Shown piece by piece: positions 8,853 to 17,410 of a DNA stretch of 64,000 bases. A model generated the notes under the pieces. It searched no databases. It was given only the letters and a program-made list of their open reading frames with translations, and was not told the DNA's origin. Positions within the stretch are counted from its first letter, which is position 1. Each line of letters begins with the position of its first letter. Made by a program: the position numbers and the translations under genes. Source of the DNA: DATADD01 sp046262355 (GTDB taxonomy: Bacteria > Actinomycetota > CADDZG01 > WHSQ01); assembly GCA_046262355.1 (NCBI GenBank), contig JBHEMX010000015.1, positions 1-64,000 on the forward strand. The letters run 5' to 3'.

Positions 8853-9455
8853 TCAACGGGGGCGCGACGCGTGTGGATGACCGCGCACGACGAAGCGCCA
8901 CAGCAGGTCGTCGCCTCGCCCGGGAGCGAGCCCGATTCTCTTCGTCTGCGCGATCTCTCCGGCTCGCAAGGTCGCCGAAGTGTCGTCCTCCCCGCACCAC
9001 AGGCCGCCACCGCGCAGAAGAGAGCTGCCGTCGTGGGATCCGCCGATGCCGAGGGCCTGCGTGAGGCGCGCCGGGCCCGAGGCGAGGAGTCGATCGCTGC
9101 GCGCTCCGGGGCGACGCGCTCGCATGGAGTCGATCCCGACAACGGGCTCGCCGGCGCGCAGGAGCACAGCCTCGCACACTCCCTGCCGCGCGCACACGAC
9201 GTTGGCGCACCAGTGCATGCCGTAGGTGAAGTAGATGTAGAGGTGGCCCGGGGGGCCGTGCATCGATCGAGTTCTGGGGGTCGGGCCGCGATACCCGTGC
9301 GAACCCGGGTCGATGAGGCCCCTGTAGGCCTCCGTTTCCACGAGCCGCACACCCACCCAGCCCGCGGAGGACTCGTGGATGAAGAGGCAGCCGATCAGGG
9401 CGCGCGCCACCGTTAGCGCGTCGCGCGCGTAGAACGAGCGCGGGAGCCGTCTCAA
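8853..9455 (-). CDS. 3-methyladenine DNA glycosylase (AAG/MPG family)
   Basis: Excises alkylated purines to start base-excision repair. The 200 residues carry the family's hallmarks: FYARDALTVARALIG near the start, VETEAYRG with the catalytic Glu, HLYIYFTYGMHWCANVV, and SGPARLTQALGI in the C-terminal half. Length is normal for the bacterial family. It follows argF by 13 bases, so it may be co-transcribed as the last gene of the infC-pheT-argF run. It converges directly on the PBP gene. Confidence 0.92.
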   Translation of the reverse strand: MRRLPRSFYARDALTVARALIGCLFIHESSAGWVGVRLVETEAYRGLIDPGSHGYRGPTPRTRSMHGPPGHLYIYFTYGMHWCANVVCARQGVCEAVLLRAGEPVVGIDSMRARRPGARSDRLLASGPARLTQALGIGGSHDGSSLLRGGGLWCGEDDTSATLRAGEIAQTKRIGLAPGRGDDLLWRFVVRGHPHASRPR

Positions 9456-9468
9456 CCCCGCTCCCGGC

Positions 9469-10386
9469 TCAGCTCAAGAGCCGGGCGAGAAGCGCCTTCT
9501 GAGTGTGGAGGCGGTTCTCCGCCTGGTCCCATACGACCGAGCGAGCCCCGTCCATGACGTCGGCGGATATCTCCTCGCCCCGATGTGCCGGCAGACAGTG
9601 CATGACGATGACGTCGTCGTCGGCGAGCGCGACGACGTCGGAGTCGAGCTTGAAGCGCTCGAAGGCCTCGGCGCGCTGCTCGGACTCCGATTCCTGCCCC
9701 ATGCTCGCCCACACGTCGGTGTAGAGGACCTCGGCGCCGCTCGCGGCCTCAGCCACGACATTGCTCACGCTGACCTTGCCTCCGCTCTCGGCGGCGATCG
9801 CTCGACTTCTCTCCACCACCGAAGACGAGGGCTCGAACCCGGACGGGCTCGCGACGCGCACGTCCATGGCCATCTTGGCCCCCCCGAGCAGCAGTGAATG
9901 TGCGACGTTGTTGCCGTCGCCCACGTACGCGAGAGCTACATCTCGAAGTGAGCCCTTGCTCGCGCGGATCGTCTGAAGGTCTGCAAGACACTGACACGGA
10001 TGCGAGAGGTCGGTGAGAGCGTTGATCACCGGCACGGTGGCCCCGGCGGCCAAACGCTCAAGCCGCTCTTGCTCGAACGTCCGCACGACGAGCGCGTCCA
10101 CGTAGCGCGACAGAACGCGGCCCGTGTCCTCGATCGTCTCTCCCCGCCCAAGCTGCAGCTCGTCCCCGCGCAGGACGATCGCATGACCCCCCATCGACGT
10201 GACCGCGACCTCAAGGGACACCCTCGTGCGGGTCGACGGCTTCTCGAAGATGAGAGCCACATGCTTGCCCGCGAGGCGACGCGAGAAGCGAGCAGGTTTC
10301 TCCTTCGCGGCATCGGCGTCGTCGAGCAGGCCCTCGAGCTCGTCGGCGGCGAGATCATCGATCGAGAGGAAGTCGCGCTCGCCCAT
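9469..10386 (-). CDS. argF: Ornithine carbamoyltransferase
   Basis: Makes citrulline from ornithine and carbamoyl phosphate in arginine synthesis. The carbamoyl-phosphate motif is FEKPSTRTR near residue 50. The HPCQ motif (SHPCQCLADLQTI) is near 130, and the ornithine loop HCLPAHRG lies near 265. Length is 305 residues, normal. The start ATG at 10386 gives MGERDFLSIDDL and sits right behind the pheT stop. No other arg genes are nearby. The carbamoyl-phosphate synthetase genes in this window lie in the pyrimidine operon. Confidence 0.96.
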   Translation of the reverse strand: MGERDFLSIDDLAADELEGLLDDADAAKEKPARFSRRLAGKHVALIFEKPSTRTRVSLEVAVTSMGGHAIVLRGDELQLGRGETIEDTGRVLSRYVDALVVRTFEQERLERLAAGATVPVINALTDLSHPCQCLADLQTIRASKGSLRDVALAYVGDGNNVAHSLLLGGAKMAMDVRVASPSGFEPSSSVVERSRAIAAESGGKVSVSNVVAEAASGAEVLYTDVWASMGQESESEQRAEAFERFKLDSDVVALADDDVIVMHCLPAHRGEEISADVMDGARSVVWDQAENRLHTQKALLARLLS

Positions 10387-10387
10387 C

Positions 10388-12778
10388 CTACGCGCGCAGC
10401 TCCGCTCCGGTTCGCTGCGCGACCGCCTCCACGATGCGGTCCCGCACCGCAAGAGCCTCGTCGTCGGTCAGCGTCTTGTCCGGAGAGCGCACCTCCAGAG
10501 CGTAAGCGAGGCTCTTCCTGCCGGCTCCTACCTGTGCCCCGCGATAGACGTCGAAGAGACGGACCGAGGACAGATCGGGCGCTCCGGCAGCTCGGATCGC
10601 ATCCTCCACCACCTGCGCCGCGACGCCGTCGTCCACCACGAGGGCGACGTCGATGTACACGCCGGGGAACCTGGGAACCTCCTGTGCCTGGAGGCGCTCC
10701 GGCAGCGCCGAGAAGACCGGCTCGACCTCGAGCTCGAGCGCGACGGCCCCGGCCGCCACCTCGAAGCGCTCGCAGACGTCGGGATGCAGGTCCCCCAGCC
10801 ACCCGATCGGCGCGCCCTCGAGCGACAGTCGCGCGGCGCGCGTCGGGTGCCACGGCATCTCGCCGACCGGCTCCAACCCGGGCTGCGACAACGCCATCGC
10901 AGCCCACGTCGCCTCGAGCACGCCCTTTGCCGCGAAGAAGTCCCAGCTCGAGCCGGCGCCGTTCCACGATGTTCTGCGGCGCTCGCCGCAGAAGATCGCG
11001 CCGAGCATGAGCGGCTCGTGCGGCAACCCGTCGTCCGCCGGCCGATAGACGGGCGCGATCTCGAAGAGGGCAACCCCGCCGGCCCGGTGGGCGAGGTTGC
11101 GCGCCGCAGAACGAATGAGCCCGGGCAGCAGCGTCGTCCTTAGTGCAGGAAACTCATCCGAGGTGGGGTTGGCAAGCTCGACCATGGCGCGCGCGCCATG
11201 GTCGTCGGCCAGTCCCAGGGCATCGAGCTCGGCGCTCGAACCGAACGACGGCGTCCACGCCTCCTGCAGCCCGAAGCCGGCCAGCGTCCAGCGCAGCCGG
11301 CGTTCGGCGGCCTGCGACCGGTCGAGGCCGCCGGCAGGGCCCGACGGAACCGTCGAAGGGAGACGCTCGTAGCCGGCCAGCCTCGCCACCTCCTCGACGA
11401 GGTCCACCTCGCGCCGCAGGTCGGGTCGAAACGTCGGCGCCTCGACGACGAGACGATCGTCTTCCTCGATCACCTCCAGCGCGATCGACCGCAGGCGGGT
11501 TGCCTGCTCGGGCCCGGGAAGCGCGACGCCCAGCAGCGCGTCCGTCCTCTGGGGCCGCAGGGTCAGGCGCACCGGCTCGAGCGGCGCGGGATAGGCATCG
11601 ACGGGGTCGCCGACGAGCGCCCCGGGAACGACCTCCGCCGTCAACCGCGCGGCACGGCGCGCCGCGACGGCAGCTCCGTTCGGGTCGGTGCCCCGTTCGA
11701 AGCGGGCGGATGCCTCGGTCCGCAGGAGGTGGCGGCGCTGCGTGAACGCCACCGACGCGGGGGCGAAATAGGCCGACTCGAGGATGACCTGCGCGGTCGC
11801 CTCGGAGACCTCGGAATCCGCTCCGCCCATGACGCCGGCCAGCGCCAGAGCCTTGTGCGGGTCCGCGATCACGAGGTCGTCCGGGTGCATGGTGCGCTCG
11901 GCGCCGTCGAGGGTGACGAGCTTTTCGCCCGCGCGCGCGCGGCGCACGACGATTGTCCTCTCGGCGATCTTCGTTGCGTCGAACGCGTGAAGCGGTTGGC
12001 CGAGCTCCAGCATCACGTAGTTCGTGACGTCTACGACGTTGGAGATCGGCCGCACGCCCGCTGCGAGCAGCCTCGTCGACAGCCACAGAGGAGACGGGCC
12101 GACGACGACGCCGGCGATGCCCTGGGCGACGTAGCGAGGACAGCCCTGCACATCTTGGATGTCAACGACGACCTCGGGCGCGACGTCGTCCCCGGCCGAT
12201 ACGTCCTCGCCGGGCAGCCGAAGCTCGTTGCCCAGGAGCGCCGCGACCTCGCGGGCCACGCCGACCATCGACATGCAGTCGGGTCGGTTGGGCGTGATCT
12301 CGAGCTCGATGACCGTATCGTCGAGCCCGAGCACGGATAGCGCGTCCGCGCCGAGCGGCGCATCCGGCGGCAGCACGAGGATGCCGGAATGGTCCTCGGA
12401 GACCCCCAGCTCCGCCGCCGAGCACAGCATCCCCCGGCTTGCCTCGCCACGGATCCGGCGCTCTGTGATCGTCAACCCCGGCAGGCGAGCGCCGACCGTC
12501 GCCAGCGGCACGCGCGCACCGACGGTGAAGTTGCGAGCACCACACACGACGCGCTGCGTCGAGGTGTCGTCCAACCTCACATCGACCAGCGTCAGGTTCT
12601 CCGCGTTGGGGTGCTCTCTGATCTCGAGCACCTCGGCTACGACGACGCCCTTGATCGACGCCTCGGGCCGGTGCACCGCCTCGACCTTGGTGCCGCTCAG
12701 GTCGAGGCGTTCGACGAGCGACTCTACGGCCACGTCGACCCGGACGTAGTCCTCGAGCCAGCGCAGGCTCACCCTCAC
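10388..12778 (-). CDS. pheT: Phenylalanyl-tRNA synthetase beta subunit
   Basis: Partner of PheS in the (alpha-beta)2 enzyme. The 796 residues start at a GTG that overlaps the pheS stop as GTGA and read MRVSLRWLEDYV. In order there is the OB-fold tRNA-binding domain (VLEIREHPNAENLTLVDV), the B3/B4 editing region with LEITPNRPDCMSMVG, the B5 domain, the catalytic-like core (SFGSSAELDALGL), and the C-terminal anticodon-binding fold ending in LFDVYRGAQVGAGRKSLAY. Complete and unremarkable. Confidence 0.96.
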   Translation of the reverse strand: MRVSLRWLEDYVRVDVAVESLVERLDLSGTKVEAVHRPEASIKGVVVAEVLEIREHPNAENLTLVDVRLDDTSTQRVVCGARNFTVGARVPLATVGARLPGLTITERRIRGEASRGMLCSAAELGVSEDHSGILVLPPDAPLGADALSVLGLDDTVIELEITPNRPDCMSMVGVAREVAALLGNELRLPGEDVSAGDDVAPEVVVDIQDVQGCPRYVAQGIAGVVVGPSPLWLSTRLLAAGVRPISNVVDVTNYVMLELGQPLHAFDATKIAERTIVVRRARAGEKLVTLDGAERTMHPDDLVIADPHKALALAGVMGGADSEVSEATAQVILESAYFAPASVAFTQRRHLLRTEASARFERGTDPNGAAVAARRAARLTAEVVPGALVGDPVDAYPAPLEPVRLTLRPQRTDALLGVALPGPEQATRLRSIALEVIEEDDRLVVEAPTFRPDLRREVDLVEEVARLAGYERLPSTVPSGPAGGLDRSQAAERRLRWTLAGFGLQEAWTPSFGSSAELDALGLADDHGARAMVELANPTSDEFPALRTTLLPGLIRSAARNLAHRAGGVALFEIAPVYRPADDGLPHEPLMLGAIFCGERRRTSWNGAGSSWDFFAAKGVLEATWAAMALSQPGLEPVGEMPWHPTRAARLSLEGAPIGWLGDLHPDVCERFEVAAGAVALELEVEPVFSALPERLQAQEVPRFPGVYIDVALVVDDGVAAQVVEDAIRAAGAPDLSSVRLFDVYRGAQVGAGRKSLAYALEVRSPDKTLTDDEALAVRDRIVEAVAQRTGAELRA

Positions 12779-13836
12779 GATGCATCTCGGAACGAGGCGA
12801 GGAAGCGCACGTCGTTCTCGTAGAAGCCACGGATGTCGCCGACGCCGTGGGCGAGTGCGGCGATCCGCTCGATCCCCATCCCCCACGCGAAGCCGGACAC
12901 GCGCTCGGGATCGTAGCCCGCCCACTCGAACAGGAACGGATGCACCAGCCCGCAACCGAGGACCTCGATCCATCCCGACCGCTTGCACACGCGACATCCC
13001 GCTCCCCGGCACAGGAAGCACTGGACGTCCATCTCCGCCGAAGGCTCGGTGAAGGGGAAGTAGTGCGGGCGCAGCCGGACATCGAGATTCTTGCCGAAGA
13101 GCTCGCGCGCGAAGACCTCGAGCGAGCCCTTCAGGTCCGCCATCGTGATGCCGTCGTCCACGGCTAGCCCTTCGATCTGCAGGAACTGGTCGAGATGTGT
13201 TGCATCGATCTCCTCGCGCCGGTAGACGCGGCCCGGGCTGAGGACGTAGATCGGCGGTCGACGCGACTGCATGACGCGCATCTGCACGGGAGACGTCTGC
13301 GTCCGCAAGCAGACCTGTTCGTCCGAGCCCTTTATGTAGTAGGTGTCCTGTGCGGAGCGAGCCGGGTGCTCCGGCGGATGGTTTATCGCATCGAAGTTGA
13401 GCTTGGACAGCTCGACCTCGGGACCCTCGGCCACTCCGTAGCCCAATCCGATGAAGATGTCGACGATCTCCCACATCGTCTTGGTCAGCGGATGGATCGA
13501 TCCGACCGGAGGTGCGTCACCGGGGAGGGTCACGTCGATGCGCTCTCGCTCCCATCTCTGCGCGCGCTCCCGCCGCCGGAACCGGTTGCCGCTCTCCTCG
13601 AGCGCTCGCTCCAACTCCCCCTGGACCTGGTTCGCGAGGCGACCCATCGCTCTGCGTTCGTCTTCAGCCAGGCTGCCGAGCATTGCCCGGGCGCGCGCCA
13701 GGGGCGCCTTGCGCCCGAGGATCCGGACGCGCGCCTGCTCGAGAGCGTCGAGGTCGCGCGCGGCCTCGATCTGCGCGAGCCCCCCGGCGCGCGCCTCTTC
13801 CAGGCGGAGCGCGAGATCGTTGCGGACCGAGGTCAT
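12775..13836 (-). CDS. pheS: Phenylalanyl-tRNA synthetase alpha subunit
   Basis: Catalytic subunit that charges tRNA-Phe. It has the N-terminal coiled-coil (residues 1-95), then the class II core. Motif 2 is seen in SPGRVYRREEIDATH and motif 3 near GFAWGMGIERIAAL. A CFLCRGAGCRVCKRSG cysteine cluster near residue 275 resembles the metal-binding insert of many actinobacterial and clostridial PheS. Length is 353. Its ATG overlaps the stop of the upstream kinase gene as ATGA, an unusual partner for pheST. Confidence 0.96.
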   Translation of the reverse strand: MTSVRNDLALRLEEARAGGLAQIEAARDLDALEQARVRILGRKAPLARARAMLGSLAEDERRAMGRLANQVQGELERALEESGNRFRRRERAQRWERERIDVTLPGDAPPVGSIHPLTKTMWEIVDIFIGLGYGVAEGPEVELSKLNFDAINHPPEHPARSAQDTYYIKGSDEQVCLRTQTSPVQMRVMQSRRPPIYVLSPGRVYRREEIDATHLDQFLQIEGLAVDDGITMADLKGSLEVFARELFGKNLDVRLRPHYFPFTEPSAEMDVQCFLCRGAGCRVCKRSGWIEVLGCGLVHPFLFEWAGYDPERVSGFAWGMGIERIAALAHGVGDIRGFYENDVRFLASFRDAS

Positions 13837-14519
13837 CGCGGTGGCGCCGTGGCGGGGAGAACGATGGCGAAACGCGAGCCCGCGCCGGGGTCACTGGTCA
13901 CCTCGATCGCGCCGCCGTGCGCCTCGACGAGACGCTTCGTGAGGTAGAGCCCGAGGCCCGAACCCATCGGCACGGAGTACTGTCCCATAGGCGCGGGGCC
14001 GGAGAACAGATCGGGCAGCCGCTCGGGCTCGAGCCCTATCCCTCGATCCGCGACGGCCACCTCGATCGTGTCGTCGGTCCGCCGCGCGCTCATCTCGATC
14101 GGGCCTTCGTCGGAGAACTTGACCGCGTTCTCGACGAGGTTTGTGAGGATGTGCTCGAGGCGCGCGGCGTCGGCCCACACCGTGAGGCCCTCGTCCACGT
14201 CGATGGTCAGCCGCTCGGACCCGGGAAGCCGGGCGACGTTAGCGGCGGCGCGCGCGGCCGTCGCCGCGATGTTCACGTCGGCCAGGTTGAGCTCCAGCCG
14301 CTGCGTCTCGAGGCGGGCGAGATCGAGCACCTCGGAGATGATCCGTCCCATCCGTACCGCATCGGCGTGCACGAAGGTGACGAGCTCGAGCCGCCTGGCG
14401 TCGTCGAAGCTATCCCAGCGCTTGACCAGCGTCCCCGAGAATCCCTGCACCGCGGTCAGCGGCGAGCGCAGCTCGTGCGCGATCTTCGAGATCATCTCGG
14501 CGAAGTGGGCGTCGCTCAA
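13833..14519 (-). CDS. Short histidine kinase without a sensor domain
   Basis: The protein of 228 residues starts directly at the dimerisation domain. The H-box is KIAHELRSPLTAV (His about residue 15). The N-box is LVENAVKF, and the G-boxes are ADRGIGL and GSGLGLYL. There is no transmembrane segment or PAS/GAF domain before the kinase core. No response-regulator gene adjoins it. The TTG start has a good GGAGGA site 6 bases upstream, and the gene overlaps pheS as ATGA, so the two are translationally coupled. A sensor-less cytoplasmic kinase probably gets its signal from a partner protein. A longer sensor-containing form is not supported upstream. Confidence 0.85.
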   Translation of the reverse strand: MSDAHFAEMISKIAHELRSPLTAVQGFSGTLVKRWDSFDDARRLELVTFVHADAVRMGRIISEVLDLARLETQRLELNLADVNIAATAARAAANVARLPGSERLTIDVDEGLTVWADAARLEHILTNLVENAVKFSDEGPIEMSARRTDDTIEVAVADRGIGLEPERLPDLFSGPAPMGQYSVPMGSGLGLYLTKRLVEAHGGAIEVTSDPGAGSRFAIVLPATAPPR

Positions 14520-14612
14520 GTCTGTCCTCCTCCGCTGGTGGTCGCGCTCGGAAGCCTCGTGGCACCCCTACGGGTCAGATCGAGGATAAACAACGCTACG
14601 AGCCCAACGCCG

Positions 14613-15386
14613 TCACGACGGCGAGCGCGCCGCGGCGCGCCGCTGTCTCACGGCCTCGAACAGGATGATCGAGCCCGCGCTCGCCACGTTGAGCGATTCC
14701 GCGTGGCCCGGCATCGGGATCGAGAGCACCTCGTCGAACATCTCCGGCCCGGCGGCGGGGAGGCCGTGGGCCTCGTTGCCGAGGACGAGAGCGATCGGGC
14801 CCGTAAGGTCGGCCTCGTCCAGAGGGCTCGGCGCCCCGGCGTCCGAGCCTATGATCGACAGTCCCTGCAGGCGCAGGTCGGCGAGACAAGCCCTCGGTTC
14901 GACATCACGAACGACCGGCACATGCCACGTCGCGCCGGCCGCCGCCCTCAACGTCTTGGGATGGAAGGGGTCGACCGCGCCGCGCGCGAACACGACCGCA
15001 TCGGCACCCGCCGCCGACGCCGACCGCAACAAGGTCCCCGCGTTGCCCGGATCGCGCACGTCGGCGAGCACGACCACGAGGGATGCACCGGCCGTTGCGA
15101 GGGACAGCGGACGAGACGGGTCTTCCACGACCGCAACCACTCCCTGAGGGGTCGTGGTGTCGGAGAGCGCGGCGATGACGCGCACGGGCACGATCGCTAC
15201 GGGAACGCCGCGCGCGGCTGCGGCGGCGGCCAGCTCGCCCCAGCGCGCGTCGTCCTGAGCCACGAAGAGCCGGCGCATCCCGGCGCCCGCGCGCAGCGCC
15301 TCGGCCGCGACCATCGGGCTGTCGACGAGGCAGGCGCGCGCTCGATCCCGGCCTGCTCTCTTGAGCAGCTTGCGGGCCGCCCGCAC
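14613..15386 (-). CDS. TrmH-family (SpoU) RNA methyltransferase, RlmB-like
   Basis: AdoMet-dependent 2'-O-methylase of rRNA or tRNA. The three SPOUT motifs are visible: LADVRDPGNAGTLLRSA, IALVLGNEAHGLP, and IPMPGHAESLNVASAGSIILFE. Using the first standard start, GTG at 15386, gives 257 residues. However, the conserved N-terminal stretch (FIASLDNPRV) lies just upstream. The only start that would include it is a CTG at 15422 overlapping the rplT stop as CTGA, so the real protein is probably 269 residues with a CUG start. It lies between ribosomal protein genes and an orphan kinase. The exact target base is not predictable. Confidence 0.9.
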   Translation of the reverse strand: MRAARKLLKRAGRDRARACLVDSPMVAAEALRAGAGMRRLFVAQDDARWGELAAAAAARGVPVAIVPVRVIAALSDTTTPQGVVAVVEDPSRPLSLATAGASLVVVLADVRDPGNAGTLLRSASAAGADAVVFARGAVDPFHPKTLRAAAGATWHVPVVRDVEPRACLADLRLQGLSIIGSDAGAPSPLDEADLTGPIALVLGNEAHGLPAAGPEMFDEVLSIPMPGHAESLNVASAGSIILFEAVRQRRAAARSPS

Positions 15387-15418
15387 CCGAGGGTTGTCCA
15401 GGCTGGCTATGAACTCCG

Positions 15419-15784
15419 TCAGGGAGCCGGCTCGAGCGATCTCTTGGCCACCTCGACCAGCGCCGAGAACGCCGCCGGGTCGTTCACCGCGAGCTCCGCG
15501 AGGATCTTGCGGTCGACCTCGACCTCCGCCTCGCGCAGTCCCGCCATGAGCCGGCTGTAGGACATGCCGTTCTGCCGCGCGGCAGCGTTGATGCGCGTGA
15601 TCCACAGCCTCCGGAAGTCGCCCTTGCGGGCGCGCCTGTCGCGGAACGCGTAGACCCCCGAATGTGCGACCTGCTCCCGCGCCGCGCGGAAGTGCTTCCC
15701 GCGCGCGGAGTAATAGCCTTTCGCTTGCTTGAGAACCTCTCGCCGCTTCTTGCGGCCCGCGACGCTGCGCTTGACGCGTGGCAC
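15419..15784 (-). CDS. rplT: 50S ribosomal protein L20
   Basis: The 121-residue protein begins MPRVKRSVAGRKKRREVL and contains the standard YYSARGKHFRAAREQV and DFRRLWITRINAAAR blocks. The start is GTG. L20 is an early 23S assembly factor and in several bacteria represses its own operon through the infC leader. The attenuator upstream of infC here would fit such control. It is third in infC-rpmI-rplT. Confidence 0.98.
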   Translation of the reverse strand: MPRVKRSVAGRKKRREVLKQAKGYYSARGKHFRAAREQVAHSGVYAFRDRRARKGDFRRLWITRINAAARQNGMSYSRLMAGLREAEVEVDRKILAELAVNDPAAFSALVEVAKRSLEPAP

Positions 15785-15825
15785 TGCAACCTCCTTGAAC
15801 CCGCCGAGAACGACGACTTGATCGA

Positions 15826-16020
15826 CTAGCGACCGAGCAGCCGCCGAACGTTCTTCTCGTCCGCCTTCGCGACCACGTCGGGCGACGTGATCCTGCGCTT
15901 ACGCTGAGACGACTTCTTGCCGAGCAGATGGTTGGCGAACGCGTTGCGCCGTCGAACCTTCCCCGTCGGGGACACCTTGAAGCGCTTCGCCGCACCTCGG
16001 TGCGACTTCATCTTGGGCAC
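15826..16020 (-). CDS. rpmI: 50S ribosomal protein L35
   Basis: A 64-residue basic protein starting MPKMKSHRGAAKRFKVS at a GTG codon, with the GKVRRRNAFANHLLGKKS signature. It lies 6 bases after infC and about 40 before rplT, the standard order. Confidence 0.98.
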   Translation of the reverse strand: MPKMKSHRGAAKRFKVSPTGKVRRRNAFANHLLGKKSSQRKRRITSPDVVAKADEKNVRRLLGR

Positions 16021-16026
16021 GCCGGA

Positions 16027-16665
16027 TCAACCTCCCTCGGCTCTGGTGACCTTGATCGGCTTGGGACGCGTCGGCGCGGCCGGGGCCTCTTCCTTCTGTG
16101 TTGTCTCGGGCCTCGGTCTCGGGCTCGGCGAGCGCGGCTTCTGCGTGACGGCCTCCTTGAGAGGAGACATCACCATAGTCATGTTCCGCCCGTCGAGCTT
16201 CGGCGGCGTCTCGATCTTGGCGATGTCCGCGACGTCGTCGGCGAGCTTGAGCAGCAGCCTCTCGCCGTTCTCGGGATGCAGCGTCTCTCTTCCCCTGAAC
16301 ATGATCGTGACCTTGACCTTCGCACCTTGACGCAGGAAGCGGACCACGTGGCCCTTCTTGGTTTCGTAGTCGTGCGGATCGATCTTGGGCCGCATCTTCA
16401 TCTCTTTGACGACGATGAGCGACTGCTTCTTGCGCGCCTCTCTCTGTCTCACTGCTTGTTCGTACTTGTACTTGCCGTAATCCATCACCCGGCACACGGG
16501 GGGATCGGCCAGCGGCGCAACCTCGACGAGGTCGAGGTCCTGCTGGATGGCGAGCTCGAGGGCCTTGGGGGTCTCGAGGATGCCTACCTGGGCGCCGTCC
16601 GGGCCCACGACGCGTACCCGCGGCACCCGGATGCGGTCGTTGATCCTCAGTTCCTGTTGTGCGAT
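16027..16665 (-). CDS. infC: Translation initiation factor IF-3, AUC start
   Basis: Binds the 30S subunit and discriminates start codons. Both halves are present: the N-domain (ELRINDRIRVPRVRVVG) and the C-domain (KKGHVVRFLRQGAKVKV...). A Pro/Lys-rich tail of about 30 residues follows. The best start is ATC at 16665: it is preceded 6 bases upstream by a strong GGAAGGAG site and places the conserved N-terminus correctly (212 residues). A longer GTG start at 16716 exists but lacks a ribosome-binding site. A non-AUG AUC/AUU/AUA start is the hallmark of infC autoregulation: IF-3 disfavours its own mRNA. An attenuator hairpin lies upstream. Confidence 0.95.
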   Translation of the reverse strand: MAQQELRINDRIRVPRVRVVGPDGAQVGILETPKALELAIQQDLDLVEVAPLADPPVCRVMDYGKYKYEQAVRQREARKKQSLIVVKEMKMRPKIDPHDYETKKGHVVRFLRQGAKVKVTIMFRGRETLHPENGERLLLKLADDVADIAKIETPPKLDGRNMTMVMSPLKEAVTQKPRSPSPRPRPETTQKEEAPAAPTRPKPIKVTRAEGG

Positions 16666-16723
16666 GCGCCTCTCCTTCCGACGACGACGTTCCGGCTCCG
16701 CCGGCGCTGCCTCCACCGACGCG

Positions 16724-16760
16724 AAAAAGCCGATGACGCCAAGAACCCGGCATCACCGGC
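16724..16760 (-). terminator. Attenuator-type intrinsic terminator in the infC leader
   Basis: Reading leftwards, GCCGGTGATGCC pairs with GGCGTCATCGGC over 12 bases (two G.U) around an 8-base loop and is followed by TTTTT. It lies between the promoter near 16851 and the infC start at 16665, so it must be read through for expression. This layout matches L20/IF-3 leader control in other bacteria; the antiterminator partner is not resolved. Confidence 0.85.
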
Positions 16761-16828
16761 CGACAGGGCAACCTCCGCGGCTCGCATCCGATCCGCCGGG
16801 AGGTGAGGGGCCTTTCCGGCACCCCTTC

Positions 16829-16860
16829 TTGGCGACTTGCTATCCGACAAAGTATAACGA
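16829..16860. promoter_or_regulatory. Overlapping divergent promoters for infC and the DUF1844 gene
   Basis: Plus strand: TTGGCG, 18 bases, TATAAC (16853-16858), only 9 bases before the ATG at 16868, implying a leaderless mRNA. Minus strand: TATACT (16851-16856) directed at infC. The two -10 boxes share the same few bases, so the promoters should compete. Confidence 0.6.
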
Positions 16861-16867
16861 CCGGGAT

Positions 16868-17398
16868 ATGGACGACGCGGACGAGCGAACCGAGGAGGAG
16901 CGGGAGCGGTCGCGCCCGCGCGTGGTCGACAAACGGGTCTCCACCCGGGCGCAGGGCGCCGAGCCGGCTCCTGCGGCGCCCCCCGAGCCTGCGGCGCCCC
17001 CCGAGGCCCCGCCGCGGGGGCCCGAGCCCGGCGTCGCGCAGCCCGACCCCAGCCAGGCGCTCCACCCCGACCAGGTCCTCCGGCCCGAGCCCGGGGGGGC
17101 CGGCGACGAGCCGCTGTGGACGCCCGAGCAGGAGGCCGAGGCGCAGCGCTTCGCTCAGGAGATCACCGAGACGCCGAGCCGGGACTGGGTCCTCAACACC
17201 GCGGTTACGCTCGCCAACGTTGCCGCGACGAAGCTCGATCGCGGCATGGTCTCCGATGCCCAGCTGGCGATCGACGCGCTCGCCGGAGTCGTCAACGCGG
17301 TGGGTCCCCGGCTCGGGGACGCCGAGGGACCCTTGCGCCAGACAGTTGCGCAGCTGCAGATGGCCTACGCCCAGGTCGTGGGGCCGCCGGCGCCGTAG
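16868..17398 (+). CDS. DUF1844-like protein with Pro/Ala-rich N-terminus
   Basis: The protein has 176 residues. Residues 1-95 are charged then very rich in Pro and Ala and probably disordered. The C-terminal 75 residues (WVLNTAVTLANVAATKLDRG..., AIDALAGVVNAVG, LQMAYAQV) match the short helical DUF1844 family, whose function is unknown to me. It is divergent from infC, as this family often is near translation genes in actinobacteria. The ATG has no Shine-Dalgarno and lies next to the -10 box. It converges on hisG. Confidence 0.75.
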   Translation: MDDADERTEEERERSRPRVVDKRVSTRAQGAEPAPAAPPEPAAPPEAPPRGPEPGVAQPDPSQALHPDQVLRPEPGGAGDEPLWTPEQEAEAQRFAQEITETPSRDWVLNTAVTLANVAATKLDRGMVSDAQLAIDALAGVVNAVGPRLGDAEGPLRQTVAQLQMAYAQVVGPPAP

Positions 17399-17410
17399 CG
17401 TTCGCGCTCC

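Noticed and set aside
10388..13474. 1028-codon frame suggesting a longer PheT
   Set aside because: The part beyond 12778 is the alternate frame of pheS; pheT starts at the GTG overlapping the pheS stop.
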